A stretch of 64,000 nt of DNA from Lacisediminihabitans sp040549525 (GTDB taxonomy: Bacteria > Actinomycetota > Actinomycetes > Actinomycetales > Microbacteriaceae): NCBI RefSeq assembly GCF_040549525.1, contig NZ_JBEPTM010000001.1, positions 682,001 to 746,000 of the forward strand, given 5' to 3'. Made by a program: the position numbers and the translations under genes. Each line of letters begins with the position of its first letter. Position 1 is the stretch's first letter. Positions 1 to 9,368 of this stretch are shown piece after piece. The notes under the pieces were generated by a model, which worked only from the letters and a program-made list of their open reading frames with translations, did no database searches and was not told the DNA's origin.

Positions 1-1
1 G

Positions 2-670
2 GTTCGACTGCTGGAGGCCGCCTGGCAACTGCAGTTGTCGGCTGGCGCGCCGGTGCGATTCCTCCAGGCGTCTAGCGCGGAGGTCTTTGGGGACGCTCTC
101 TCGTCACCCCAGCGCGAATCGACTCCTCGGATGCCTGTCACGCCGTATGGTGCGGCCAAGTCTTTCGCCCAGGAGATGGTGGCCGTGTATCGTGCCCGCG
201 GCATGCTCGCCAGCTCGGCGATCCTCTACAACCACGAGTCTCCACGTCGCCCAGCCAGTTTCGTCGCCCGTAAGATCTCCCGCCAGGCGGCGCTGATCGC
301 CACGGGCGGAGCCGAGTCGCTGACGCTCGGAAACATCGACGTCTTTCGAGATTGGGGCTACGCGCCCGACTATGTCGAAGCGCTGGTCACGATCCTCGAT
401 CAGCCCGACGCTTCCGAATACGTCGTCGCCACCGGCGTAGCGCACTCGGTGCGGCAATTCGTGAAGACGGCGTTTTCGTATGTGGGAATCGATGACTGGG
501 AATCTTATGTGATCATCGATCCGGCGCTCTACCGCCCCGCCGATCCCAAGAGCTTGGTAGGTGATCCGGCGAAGTTGCGTTCCTTGGGGTGGAAACCGAG
601 CGTCGATTTCGAACAGCTTGTCCACATCATGGTCGAAGCGGATCTGGCGCTGCTCGAGGACCGTGTCTGA
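2..670 (+). CDS. gmd: GDP-mannose 4,6-dehydratase, C-terminal part (5' truncated by window edge)
   Basis: Short-chain dehydrogenase family enzyme that converts GDP-mannose to GDP-4-keto-6-deoxymannose, the first step to GDP-fucose, rhamnose or similar deoxysugars for surface polysaccharide. The frame is open to the first base of the window, so the N-terminal NAD-binding part lies upstream. Visible family marks are the catalytic YxxxK (YGAAK), the NHESPRR block, VARKI, and RDWGYAPDYVEA, which is nearly diagnostic for GMD rather than other epimerases. It ends 4 bp before the stop of the convergent membrane-protein gene. A TTG codon at 35 can serve as an apparent start but is internal. Family assignment is firm; the exact end product of the pathway cannot be told. 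Confidence 0.85.
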   Translation, partial: VRLLEAAWQLQLSAGAPVRFLQASSAEVFGDALSSPQRESTPRMPVTPYGAAKSFAQEMVAVYRARGMLASSAILYNHESPRRPASFVARKISRQAALIATGGAESLTLGNIDVFRDWGYAPDYVEALVTILDQPDASEYVVATGVAHSVRQFVKTAFSYVGIDDWESYVIIDPALYRPADPKSLVGDPAKLRSLGWKPSVDFEQLVHIMVEADLALLEDRV

Positions 671-674
671 CCCG

Positions 675-2720
675 TTATCGCGGTGCAGGGACGACCCGGT
701 AGATTGTCAGCGTCTGCCTCGGAACGACGAAAGAATGGATGGCGTGCAGGCACGATTTGCCGAGCGTCGATTTGCCCGACAAGACGTACTCCACGTGTTT
801 TTGTGCGAACGTGGAACAGGCGTCGAAGGTGACGAGGATCTGGTCTGGAGCAGGGTTGGACACCTGCGGTTCGCCCGGGGCGGGCATCCATCCGATCCCG
901 GCGAGACGGTTCCAGCTGAAGCGATACCGGCCGGTCGGGTCGATGTCGCGCCACATGGTGGCGGATGGCGCCCCCTGGACGCCGTTGAAAGCCCGCACAC
1001 CGGATTCGAGGAGGATCGCGGAGGTTTCGACGCCGCCAACTCCAACCCAGGTTCCTTTGTCCACACGGTCGAGTTTCACGACCGCCTGAGACACCGGGGT
1101 CTTTCGCAGATCGAACACACCTACGTAGACGGGATTCACGGCGGCGGTTCCGAGCACTCCGACGAGCACGAAGGCAAGGGCGCCGAGCGCGAATCGTTTT
1201 CGAGCGAACCAGAAGATCACGGCAGCGGAGGCGAGCGCGTACAGCCACCAGAACGGAGCGTCGTGCCACAGCCGATCGCGCCCTTCGACGATCCAGACCG
1301 CCGCAGCAACACCGATCTGCGAGAGGAGGAACAGGGCTGCCGTGGCGGCGGAGAGCCACGAGGGCGGTCGTTTCGAATCGTGCTCCAGATGCCTTAGGAC
1401 CAGTCCGAGGATCGCGAAGGACGCCAGCCCCAGGCCGATTCGAAGGCGATTATCGGAGGTGCGGTCGAGAAAGAGGAGGTGCGCGATCGCATTCCAACCG
1501 GGAAGGTACGAGAACGCGACGAAAATCAGCAGGACGGCGACAAGGGCGATGAGCATCCAGGGAAGCGCCCGCCGTGCCCGGACGGTGCGATAGACGATCC
1601 ATCCCACGATGGGCACCATGAATGCACCCACCAGGAAGAAGGTCGACGACTCCGAGGAATTGAGGCCGAGGAATCCATTGCTGTAGGTGAGGGACTCTGT
1701 AAAGGCAGAACTGATGGTGCGGGCGGCCGACAGCGGAGTCGCCTCCCCGGTGGACGTGAGGCGCGTTCCGGGATACGAAGTCGACAGGAATCCGGCAAGC
1801 GCCTTCGCCTTCGTCGCGAGCCAGACCAGGGTTATCGCAGCGCCGAGCGCGCCGGCGACAGCGATGGGAATTGCTCGCTTGAGAAGATCTACCCAGGTCG
1901 AGCCCATGCGTTTTTGTTCCACGATCGTCCCGACGGCGAAGAAGATCACGACAAGCACGACGGGAACGATGAATGGGGCGTAGATGCCCATGGCCATCAC
2001 GGGCGTGAGGAAGGCGATGACCGCGGCCCACGCCCACCGTGATCCCCAGGACTTGTCTCGCGTGGCCCAGAGAATCGCCGTCATCGTGACGAGAGCCCAG
2101 GCCAATGGCCAGAAGATTACAGTCTGGAACCACCATTGGAAGAAGGGACTGAAATAGAACCCTACGGCGATCGCGGCGGACAGGATCGGACGACGGGGAA
2201 GCAACGTCACCAGGAAACAGAATGCCGCGGCAATGAATGTGAGGGCGGCGATCCACCACTTGAATGCCGTGGCGTGGCCGACGTCCAGGAAGAGATATCC
2301 CCACAGGTGCGGGCGCAGCAGCACTGACCAATCCGCTCGGGGAAGGTCATGCGGCAGCGCAGCATCCATTCCTCCCGGCATCGTCTGGTTGCGATCGGGC
2401 AGACCCTGTTGTACCTGCGCGATCGACCATGACGTGTTCACGTACCACTCGTCGGAGCGGATTTTTTCCGGGTGCCCGGAAAGCAGGCTCGGATCGGATC
2501 CGGAGTAGACCCTTCCGTACATCTCTCCCGATGACGTGCCGTTGAGGCCGAACGAAACGCAGACGATTCCGAAGAGAAGCAAGAGCGCGGGGAAGGAGAG
2601 GAGTACCCGCGCCCTCGGCAGCCCGTCGGCGCGAGGCTCCGAGAATCGAGACAGTCGGAGTCGCGCGACAGCAACTATGGAACGCGCCCGACCGGGTATC
2701 CGAGGGCTGGTCAAGCGCAT
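675..2720 (-). CDS. Large polytopic membrane protein, cell-surface polysaccharide locus
   Basis: About 681 residues with a short basic N-terminus, a first membrane segment (LLSFPALLLLFGIVCVSF), an extracytoplasmic loop with RSDEWYVNTSW and then roughly ten more hydrophobic segments, ending in a soluble C-terminal domain. The layout resembles the DUF7654/DUF7657 class of bacterial membrane proteins found in glycan loci and, more loosely, YfhO/GT-C glycosyltransferases; that match is from memory. I chose the ATG at 2720 because GGAG sits four bases upstream; a TTG at 2732 is in frame but lacks a ribosome site. It lies leftward, downstream of two O-antigen-ligase-like genes, which suggests a role in assembling or modifying a surface glycan. 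Substrate unknown. Confidence 0.75.
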   Translation of the reverse strand: MRLTSPRIPGRARSIVAVARLRLSRFSEPRADGLPRARVLLSFPALLLLFGIVCVSFGLNGTSSGEMYGRVYSGSDPSLLSGHPEKIRSDEWYVNTSWSIAQVQQGLPDRNQTMPGGMDAALPHDLPRADWSVLLRPHLWGYLFLDVGHATAFKWWIAALTFIAAAFCFLVTLLPRRPILSAAIAVGFYFSPFFQWWFQTVIFWPLAWALVTMTAILWATRDKSWGSRWAWAAVIAFLTPVMAMGIYAPFIVPVVLVVIFFAVGTIVEQKRMGSTWVDLLKRAIPIAVAGALGAAITLVWLATKAKALAGFLSTSYPGTRLTSTGEATPLSAARTISSAFTESLTYSNGFLGLNSSESSTFFLVGAFMVPIVGWIVYRTVRARRALPWMLIALVAVLLIFVAFSYLPGWNAIAHLLFLDRTSDNRLRIGLGLASFAILGLVLRHLEHDSKRPPSWLSAATAALFLLSQIGVAAAVWIVEGRDRLWHDAPFWWLYALASAAVIFWFARKRFALGALAFVLVGVLGTAAVNPVYVGVFDLRKTPVSQAVVKLDRVDKGTWVGVGGVETSAILLESGVRAFNGVQGAPSATMWRDIDPTGRYRFSWNRLAGIGWMPAPGEPQVSNPAPDQILVTFDACSTFAQKHVEYVLSGKSTLGKSCLHAIHSFVVPRQTLTIYRVVPAPR

Positions 2721-2787
2721 GGAACTCCGCAAATATCACACACGAGGAAAGCTTCCGGCCCGTCGGGCCGTTGCAATTGTAGGGCCA

Positions 2788-4083
2788 CTATTCCCACACC
2801 GCGGGCACGCGCGTCGCCGCGAACGCCTTGCGCCAACTCAGCTCCCGCGACGCCTTCACCGAGCACACCACGAACGTCAACCAGCCGAACTCCACGAGCA
2901 GGCTGCTTTCGGCCAGCCCGGTCACCAGCAGCACGACGAGCACCAGTGCCGGCCAGGCGTAGACGAAGCTGCGCTGGCGGGAGGCGAGGAGCCAGGAGCG
3001 GATGAAGGCCAGCCCGAGCATGAAGACGAAGGCGAAGAGGCCGATCAGGCCGACCTGGAACCAGACGTCGAGGTAGGCATTGAGTGCGGACGGCTGCAGC
3101 CCGTCGCGGATGTAGGTGAAGGGGGGAATGCCCTCCCACCAGTGGCCGGCCCAGCCCCAGCCCTCGAGTTCGTGGGTGGGGATCAACAAACGGATCGGGC
3201 GCCAGATCGCGAGTCGCTGGTTCAGCTCGTTGCTCGCGCTGAGCGCATTGATGATCGGCGTGCGGACAGCCCACGCGATCGTACCCACCGTGATCGTCGA
3301 TCCCAGCAGCACGAATTGCCAAATGCGCTTGCGCTCCGGTGACACTCGGCGGAGACCGTAGAGGGCGAGGGCGGCGAGCATCGCCACCATCAGGGTGCCG
3401 AAGGCGATCGGAGACCGGGCGAACAGCAGGGTGATCCCGCCGAGCACGAGGGATCCGATCGCGAGGTTGCGGGAGACCGAGCGGGTGCGCAGTTCCGTGC
3501 CGAAAGTCACGATCGCCACGAGCGTGACGATGCCGAGCTTGTTGCGGGTGCCGAAGATGCCCTGGATCGGCCCGAGCACATCGAGGTTGCCGGCGATCGC
3601 GAGGAAGTGGATGGGGCTGTCGATGAGCACGCCGGAGAATATCTCCAGCACGAGGGAGAGCAGCAGGGCTCCGCGCAGCACGTTTCCGAAGGCCCGCGCG
3701 ATCTGGATCGTGTCGCGGATGAGCGCGACGTAGATTCCGAGCATCGTCACCGACAGCAGGTAGATGGCACTGCCCGCGGTCGCCCAGTTGTATTGGCTCC
3801 AGAAGACCGAAATCGTCGCCCAGCCCACGAAGACGAGGAGGGAGATCGGCAGAAGGCCGTGCCACTCGATCTCCTCGCGCTGGGCGAGCAGTGACAACGA
3901 TGCGAGCACGACGAGGCCACCGAGGATGGCGAGAGCACCGGCCCAGCCCATCAGCTCCTGCAGCAGGAGCGTTGCGAGTTGCGATCCGATGATGACCTGG
4001 GTGAGAGCCGCCGAGAAGCGGGGGGCTCCGAGAAAGCTCCTGGCCAGTTCGAACGCGGGATGTCTCGGCTCGGCCATGCTCAC
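2788..4083 (-). CDS. O-antigen ligase / Wzy-polymerase-like membrane protein (copy 1)
   Basis: 431 residues with about ten to twelve hydrophobic helices and a large extracytoplasmic loop in the C-terminal half containing an H-rich GWGWAGHWWEGIPPF stretch and, further on, NAYLDVWFQVGLIG. This is the pattern of the O-antigen ligase/polymerase superfamily (WaaL, Wzy), which join or polymerise lipid-linked glycans outside the membrane. The GTG start forms a GTGA overlap with the stop of the upstream paralogue, so the two are translationally coupled. In a Gram-positive actinobacterium it is more likely a Wzy-type polymerase or glycan ligase for a wall polysaccharide than a true LPS ligase. Specificity cannot be inferred. 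Confidence 0.82.
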   Translation of the reverse strand: MSMAEPRHPAFELARSFLGAPRFSAALTQVIIGSQLATLLLQELMGWAGALAILGGLVVLASLSLLAQREEIEWHGLLPISLLVFVGWATISVFWSQYNWATAGSAIYLLSVTMLGIYVALIRDTIQIARAFGNVLRGALLLSLVLEIFSGVLIDSPIHFLAIAGNLDVLGPIQGIFGTRNKLGIVTLVAIVTFGTELRTRSVSRNLAIGSLVLGGITLLFARSPIAFGTLMVAMLAALALYGLRRVSPERKRIWQFVLLGSTITVGTIAWAVRTPIINALSASNELNQRLAIWRPIRLLIPTHELEGWGWAGHWWEGIPPFTYIRDGLQPSALNAYLDVWFQVGLIGLFAFVFMLGLAFIRSWLLASRQRSFVYAWPALVLVVLLVTGLAESSLLVEFGWLTFVVCSVKASRELSWRKAFAATRVPAVWE

Positions 4084-5420
4084 GGTCTGCCTCGCAAGGT
4101 CGCGGGGGAGAGCTCAGGGGCTACCGGCTCGAGGCCGAGAGGGCTGATCTTGGTCTTGACCGCCCAGATCACGAGCAGCATCAGTCCACCCTCGAGCAGG
4201 ATGCGGCTCTCGGCGATGCTCTGCACCAACTGAGCGGTGAGGACGAGAAGGGGGAGCAGCGAGAGCCAGAGGTGGGAGCCGGGGTCTCGAGGCGACGTGA
4301 CCACCGGGTCGATAGCGATCAGCCAGGAGCGCACGACGGTCGCGAGCACGAGCGCGCCGAAGACGACGAGTCCGATGACACCGAGCTGCAGCCAGACATC
4401 GAGCCAGGCATCGTGGGCGTGCGGTGGTTGAACGCCCCCTGCCTTCTTGAAGGTGTCGAATGGCGCGATCCAGACGATCCAGTAGCCGAGCCATCCCCAG
4501 CCCGCACCCGGGCGCTGCTGGGCAAGTGCGATGACCTCGTGCCATATCGTGAAGCGGCCGGTGAAGTCGGAACTCTTGCCGAGCAGCTCGAGGATGCGGC
4601 TCTGTGCGACATCCGCAAGCACCGCGAGACCCGCAGTGACGATGACTATTCCGCCGTAGGCATAGGCCCGTCGGCGGGGAGTGCCGGCCCGTCTCACGAT
4701 CAGCGCGGCAAGCGCCACGACCACCACGGCAGCCAGTGCGACGAAGATGGTGGCGGATCGGGTGAGCGCGATCGTGAGAATGGCGACGGCCAGCCAGAAC
4801 CAGCCCCACCCGCGCTTCACGGACTTCGAGGCGAGCTGGATCGCAAACACTATGAGCCCGAGCAACGCGGCCATGGCGAGGAGGCTCGAGTTGCCCACGA
4901 TGCCCTGGATCTTGCCGAGATCGAAGAGCAGATCCCGCGACCAGTAGAGCAACTTGGCGGGGTTGCTTTCGGGCGTCACCCACACCGGGTAGATCGGATG
5001 CCGGATGATCGCCGAGACGATGAATTCGAAGAGGAACGAGAGCCCGAGCACCAGCCGGAAGACCCAGCCGAGCACGATGAGAAGCTCCGGCCAGGTCACG
5101 GTCACCGCGATCGAGACCGCCGACGCGGTGGTCAGCAGCAGCACGACGGCGCCGAGGGCCGTGAAACCGGGATAGAACGACCACGCGATCGAGAGGAACG
5201 CGAGGACGATGAACGCGAGCAGCGGATACGGCAGCGATCCGAGACGGAAACGGTCGCGATTGTGCACAAGCACGACGATCGAGATGGCGGCGATGACCAC
5301 GACGAACACGCCGTAGCCGTACCAGCTGAAGGAGTTCCTCCAGAAGTCGCCGGCTATCCCGGTGAACAACACGAAGGTCGCGAATCCCAGGCGGAATCCG
5401 CGGCTATCGAGTGTCTTCAT
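4080..5420 (-). CDS. O-antigen ligase / Wzy-polymerase-like membrane protein (copy 2)
   Basis: About 446 residues from the ATG at 5420 (MKTLDSRG); an in-frame TTG at 5480 lies inside a repeat and is a less likely start. It has many hydrophobic segments and the same late loop as its downstream neighbour: GAGWGWLGYWIVW, then AHDAWLDVWLQLGVIGL, which lines up with GWGWAGHWW and NAYLDVWFQVGLIGL. The two genes are therefore tandem paralogues. Role as for the neighbour: polymerisation or transfer of a lipid-linked glycan at the outer face of the membrane. It is the first gene of a three-gene leftward unit. Confidence 0.82.
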   Translation of the reverse strand: MKTLDSRGFRLGFATFVLFTGIAGDFWRNSFSWYGYGVFVVVIAAISIVVLVHNRDRFRLGSLPYPLLAFIVLAFLSIAWSFYPGFTALGAVVLLLTTASAVSIAVTVTWPELLIVLGWVFRLVLGLSFLFEFIVSAIIRHPIYPVWVTPESNPAKLLYWSRDLLFDLGKIQGIVGNSSLLAMAALLGLIVFAIQLASKSVKRGWGWFWLAVAILTIALTRSATIFVALAAVVVVALAALIVRRAGTPRRRAYAYGGIVIVTAGLAVLADVAQSRILELLGKSSDFTGRFTIWHEVIALAQQRPGAGWGWLGYWIVWIAPFDTFKKAGGVQPPHAHDAWLDVWLQLGVIGLVVFGALVLATVVRSWLIAIDPVVTSPRDPGSHLWLSLLPLLVLTAQLVQSIAESRILLEGGLMLLVIWAVKTKISPLGLEPVAPELSPATLRGRP

Positions 5421-5452
5421 AGAGAACAGGTTAGGCGTTGCGGGGATGTGTG

Positions 5453-5564
5453 GGTCGAGTAGCGCGCTCTGCGGGCGCAACGAGACCCGGCGGGGGGTCT
5501 CGACACGTCGCTGGCGCTCCTACTCGACCGGCACAGGGGTCGCTGGCGCTCCTACTCGACCGGC
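5453..5564. repeat. Intergenic repeat cluster with inverted and direct copies
   Basis: GGTCGAGTAG at 5453-5462 is matched in inverted orientation by CCTACTCGACC at 5519-5529 and again at 5551-5561. A 26-bp unit (GTCGCTGGCGCTCC...ACTCGACCGGC) is present twice, at 5507-5532 and 5539-5564, without a mismatch. The GAGACCC / GGGTCTC arms between them can also pair. A related motif occurs at 46281-46318. It lies between the ligase-like gene start and the convergent-side stop of the acyl-CoA dehydrogenase, so it could act as a transcription terminator for the dehydrogenase. Confidence 0.7.
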
Positions 5565-5568
5565 GGGG

Positions 5569-6792
5569 TCAGACGAAGGCCGCCTTGCCGGTGATCGCGC
5601 GCCCGACGATGAGGGTGTTCATCTCGCGCGTGCCCTCGTAGGAGTAGATGGCTTCGGCATCCGCGAAGTACTTGATGACGCCGTAGTCCATGACGATCCC
5701 GTTGCCTCCGAAGAGCTCGCGGCACCAGGCGACCGTCTCGCGCATGTGCCGGGTGGTGAACTCCTTGGCGAGCGAGGAGTGCTCGTCGCGCTGAGTGCCC
5801 TGGTCGAGCATGTCGGAGACGCGCGTGACGACTCCGATCGACGCCGTGATGTTGGCGAGGCTCTTGGCGAGCAACTCCTGCACCAGCTGGTGGCTGCCGA
5901 TGGGCTTTCCAAATTGGATGCGGGAGCCGGCGTACTCGACGGCCGCCTCGTAGGCGCCCACCGAGTTGCCGACCGCGGCCCAGGCCACTTCGGCGCGGGT
6001 GAGGCGGAGCACTGCCGCGGTCTCGCGGAAGGATTTGGAACCCTGGAGGCGGTTCGCCTCCGGCACGATCACGTTGGTGAGCACGATGTCGGCGTTCTGC
6101 ACGATGCGAAGCGCCTGCTTGTTCTCGATGCGCTTCGCGGAGTATCCCTCGGTCGTGGTCGGCACGATGAAGCCCTTGACCTGGTTGTCGTCCGCATCGC
6201 GCGCCCAGATGATGGTGACGTCGCTGATCGAACCGTTGCCGATCCAGCGCTTCGCACCGTTGATAATCCAGTTGTCGCCGTCGCGCTTCGCGACGGTCTG
6301 CAAGCCCTGGGCGGTGTCGGATCCGGAGAGGGGTTCGGTGAGTCCGAATGCCCCGAGCAGCTCGCCGCTCGCGAATCGTGGCAGCCACTCGGCGCGCTGC
6401 TCGGGGGACCCTGCCACGGCGATGGACCCCATTACGAGGCCGTTCTGCATGCCGACGAGGGTGGCGACCGAGGCATCCACCCGCGCGAGTTCCAGGGCGA
6501 CCCAGCCGCGGAAGGTCGCGCTGTTGGGGAACTGCTGCGTCTCCGGGTAGGACTGCCCGAAGAGACCGAGTTCGGCGAGGCCGTCGACGATGTGACGGGG
6601 GAAGAATTCCGCTGTGGTCCAGAGGTCGTTCATGATCGGGCGTACCTCGGCCTCGAGGAACGCGCGGAGCTTCACGATGTACTGCTTCTCGTGTTCGCTG
6701 AGCAGGCTCTCGTAGCCATAGAAGTCGCTGATCAGTGGCGTGAAGGGGGCGAGTTCGGCGGCGGACTTCGCGTTTTCTTCGGTGAGGGTCAT
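5569..6792 (-). CDS. Acyl-CoA dehydrogenase, glutaryl-CoA dehydrogenase-like
   Basis: FAD-dependent alpha,beta-dehydrogenation of an acyl-CoA. 407 residues from ATG 6792, chosen for GGAG five bases upstream; two further in-frame starts upstream (6819, 6858) have poorly placed sites. Family marks: the FGLTEPLSGSD signature, KRWIGNG, the RIQFGKPIG motif of the C-terminal domain, and a catalytic glutamate in YEGTREMNTLIVGRAITG, whose context matches glutaryl-CoA dehydrogenases (YEGT...LIxGRAITG). Acts in lysine/tryptophan or dicarboxylate breakdown if the specificity holds; a branched or short-chain acyl substrate is the alternative. No ETF or CoA-transferase genes are adjacent. Divergent from manA. 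Confidence 0.88.
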   Translation of the reverse strand: MTLTEENAKSAAELAPFTPLISDFYGYESLLSEHEKQYIVKLRAFLEAEVRPIMNDLWTTAEFFPRHIVDGLAELGLFGQSYPETQQFPNSATFRGWVALELARVDASVATLVGMQNGLVMGSIAVAGSPEQRAEWLPRFASGELLGAFGLTEPLSGSDTAQGLQTVAKRDGDNWIINGAKRWIGNGSISDVTIIWARDADDNQVKGFIVPTTTEGYSAKRIENKQALRIVQNADIVLTNVIVPEANRLQGSKSFRETAAVLRLTRAEVAWAAVGNSVGAYEAAVEYAGSRIQFGKPIGSHQLVQELLAKSLANITASIGVVTRVSDMLDQGTQRDEHSSLAKEFTTRHMRETVAWCRELFGGNGIVMDYGVIKYFADAEAIYSYEGTREMNTLIVGRAITGKAAFV

Positions 6793-6902
6793 CGGGGCTC
6801 CATTGCGTGAGAGAGACATCTCCGGCCACCTTAAACGCCGATTCTGGGCGTTGGCCAAGCGATTGGTAGTTTTGTCTAACCCCCGATCGAAGGAACGCGC
6901 GG

Positions 6903-8114
6903 ATGTTTGTAGGCATCACCAATACCCCCCGGCCGTACGCGTGGGGGTCGACGACCGCGATCGCGAAACTGCTCGGTTGCGAGGCATCCGGAGACCCTGA
7001 GGCCGAGCTCTGGCTCGGGGCGCATCCCGGCTCGCCGAGCACGATCCTCGATCCAACGCAGACGGGCGGTGCGACGGATCTCGCGGAGTGGATTGCGGCC
7101 GACCCGGAGACGACGCTCGGGCGGTTCGCGGCATCCGGTCGACTCCCGTTCCTGTTGAAGGTGCTCGCCGCCGCGTCCCCGCTCTCGCTGCAGGCACACC
7201 CGACTCTCGAGCAGGCGCGGGCCGGATTCGACCGCGAGAACGAGCTCGGCATCGCTCTCGATGCTCCAGAGCGCAACTACAAGGACGCCTTTCCCAAGCC
7301 GGAGCTGATCTACGCCCTGTCTCCGACCTTCGATGCGCTGTGCGGATTCCGCCCGCTCGCCGAGGTTCGCACGCTGCTTCACGCGTTGATCGACGCGGCG
7401 AATGCGCTGGAGGACCCTCAGCCGCAACCTCTCGAAGACCTCCTCGACTCCCTTTCGGGATCGGATGTCGCGCTGCCGGAGACCTTCGAATGGCTCATCG
7501 GTCGGCGCACCGGCGTCGCCACACTGGTGTCGCTCGTCACGACGCTGGCATCCCGCGGAGTGGCAGGCTACGACGCCGAGATGGCGACGGTCTCTCAGCT
7601 CGCGGAGGAGTATCCGGGCGATCCGGGCATCGTCATCGCCTTGTTGCTGAACCGGGTGACGCTCGTGGCGGGGGAGGCGCTCTATCTGCCGGCCGGCAAC
7701 ATCCACGCCTACCTCAGCGGCCTCGGCGTGGAGCTGATGGCGTCCTCTGACAACGTGCTGCGCGGAGGCCTCAGCCCGAAGCACATCGACGTGCCGGAGC
7801 TGCTCGACGTTCTGGACTTCACTCCGGTGCCGGTGCCCTACCTTCAGTCGAGCTCTCCCTCCGAAGGCGTCGCGGCCTTCACCCCGGATGTGCCGGACTT
7901 CGAACTTCTGCGCGTCGACGGCATGTTCCTCGACGCCTCGGTCACGCTCAGTGGGCCGGCGATCGCGCTGTGTACGGCCGGCGAGGTGTCGATCTCCGGC
8001 TCCGTGTCATCCGCCTCCCTGGTGCTCGGGGACTCGGTGTTCATCACGCCGGATGAGGCGGGGTTGCGGTTCACGGGCTCCGGCACCGTGTTCGTGGCGA
8101 CGACGGGGGCGTAG
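6903..8114 (+). CDS. manA: Mannose-6-phosphate isomerase, class I
   Basis: Zinc enzyme that interconverts fructose-6-phosphate and mannose-6-phosphate, supplying GDP-mannose synthesis together with the phosphomannomutase at 17381. 403 residues, normal for type I PMI. Visible signatures: PYAWGS at the N-terminus, AELWLGAHP, the zinc-site QAHP and KPELIYAL blocks, and the GNIHAYLSGLGVELMASSDNVLRGGLSPKH motif region typical of the family. AAGGA precedes the ATG. The preceding 110 bp hold the divergent promoters for this gene and the acyl-CoA dehydrogenase. Confidence 0.95.
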   Translation: MFVGITNTPRPYAWGSTTAIAKLLGCEASGDPEAELWLGAHPGSPSTILDPTQTGGATDLAEWIAADPETTLGRFAASGRLPFLLKVLAAASPLSLQAHPTLEQARAGFDRENELGIALDAPERNYKDAFPKPELIYALSPTFDALCGFRPLAEVRTLLHALIDAANALEDPQPQPLEDLLDSLSGSDVALPETFEWLIGRRTGVATLVSLVTTLASRGVAGYDAEMATVSQLAEEYPGDPGIVIALLLNRVTLVAGEALYLPAGNIHAYLSGLGVELMASSDNVLRGGLSPKHIDVPELLDVLDFTPVPVPYLQSSSPSEGVAAFTPDVPDFELLRVDGMFLDASVTLSGPAIALCTAGEVSISGSVSSASLVLGDSVFITPDEAGLRFTGSGTVFVATTGA

Positions 8115-8171
8115 GCGGTTACTGCGCGCGGCGTGAGTGCGCCGTGGTGCCCATTCCGTGTCGATCCCTCC

Positions 8172-8252
8172 CCAAAACGCAGGAGATTCGCCACGAAACG
8201 CTACTGTTTGCCGCCGCAGGTGCGTTTTCGCGGCGAATCTCCTGCGTTTTGG
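8172..8252. repeat. 81-bp palindromic element, copy 1
   Basis: Arms of about 30 nt (8172-8201 and 8222-8252) pair with very few mismatches; the core is CGCAGGAGATTCGCC and its complement, ending in CCAAAA/TTTTGG. The same element occurs at 9336-9416 and 24452-24533, with length conserved to 81-82 bp and partial conservation of the loop side. It follows manA and could terminate it, but the sequence conservation between copies goes beyond a simple terminator. Confidence 0.9.
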
Positions 8253-8360
8253 TGACGACTCGCGCGGTGACCTCTCCTCCCCCGGCAGATGCGCGCGCCG
8301 ATCTCCCCAGATCGGTAGGCGGTGGCACGCAGGACCTCCGACTGCCGAGATGCTTCGGCG

Positions 8361-9368
8361 ATGACGCCCATCGACACGCTCGTTCGACGATCTGGCTGGT
8401 TCCTGCGACGAAGGGACCTTCTGGCGCTCGGCCATTCCGACAGTTCGATCCGCGCAGCCCTGGGTGACCGCCGGATATTCCGGGTGAGGCAGGGCTGGTA
8501 CTCGGTTCCGGATGCCCCGGAGTGCGCGATCCGCGCGGTGAGGGTGGGTGGTCGTTTGACCTCGATCTCCGCACTCGAGTCCTACGGAATCCCCGTTCCC
8601 CGACGACCGGAGACCCACATCGCGGTGAGGGCGACCGCCGGTCGGCTTCGATCGACACACGATCGCCGGAAGCGTCTCGCGGGCGAGCGCGACGTGCGCA
8701 TCCACTGGGTCGACCGCGTGGCATCCGCGGAGTCCCGCTGGAGGGTGTCCATGGACGATGCCCTTCTGCAGGTGTTGATCGATGAACCTCGTGACATTGC
8801 CGTCGCGTGCGCGAGCCTCGTGATGCATTTCGAGAAGTGGACCGATCGCCGGATGGATGCCGTATTCGCCCGCGCGCCGGGTGACGTGCGCGGGTGGCGA
8901 GAGTTGGTGAGTGCGCTCGACGAATCGCATGGCGAGACGTTCTTCCGACTCTGGGCCACGGATTCGGGTCTCTCCGTGGTTCAACAGGTGTCGCGCCGGG
9001 GTGTCGGACGACTCGACTTTCAGGTCGGGCCGCACACCTTCGTCGAGATCGACGGCGGGCAACACGATCCGGCGTGGACAGCCACGACGTCGAACTCATG
9101 GGAGAACGACCACGACAGGGATACGACGATGTCGATCACGGGGGATCGGGTCCTGCGATTCACCTACCGGCAGCTCTACATCGACTTCGCACGCATCCTC
9201 CTGGCCGTGCGGCGATGCCGAGCGGATGACCTCGCGCTCACCGCGATCCGCGCTCGCCGGCCGTATCGCCTCGAAGTGCGTCCCGACCGCGTGCGAGGCG
9301 TCCTCTCGCGGTCGAAAGCGCGATCACACGTCCAACGAAAACGCAGGAGATTCGCCACCAACCCGTGA
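8361..9368 (+). CDS. AbiEi-like HTH plus DUF559/VSR-like endonuclease-fold protein
   Basis: 335 residues from ATG 8361 (in-frame codons upstream to 8322 have no support). The N-terminal 60 residues (MTPIDTLVRRSGWFLRRRDLLALG...RRIFRVRQGWYSVP) match the winged-helix domain of type IV toxin-antitoxin AbiEi antitoxins. The C-terminal third has GRLDFQVGPHTFVEIDGGQHD, the pattern of the DUF559/very-short-patch-repair nuclease fold (D...E-x-D-G). Such proteins are frequent and often solitary in Actinobacteria; function is unproven. No AbiEii toxin gene is next to it. The gene sits exactly between two copies of an 81-bp palindrome, and its last ten codons and stop lie in the second copy. Confidence 0.7.
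   Translation: MTPIDTLVRRSGWFLRRRDLLALGHSDSSIRAALGDRRIFRVRQGWYSVPDAPECAIRAVRVGGRLTSISALESYGIPVPRRPETHIAVRATAGRLRSTHDRRKRLAGERDVRIHWVDRVASAESRWRVSMDDALLQVLIDEPRDIAVACASLVMHFEKWTDRRMDAVFARAPGDVRGWRELVSALDESHGETFFRLWATDSGLSVVQQVSRRGVGRLDFQVGPHTFVEIDGGQHDPAWTATTSNSWENDHDRDTTMSITGDRVLRFTYRQLYIDFARILLAVRRCRADDLALTAIRARRPYRLEVRPDRVRGVLSRSKARSHVQRKRRRFATNP

Noticed and set aside
4272..5462. 396-codon open frame antisense to the second O-antigen-ligase-like gene
   Set aside because: Charged low-complexity translation; the opposite strand has clear membrane helices and family motifs.
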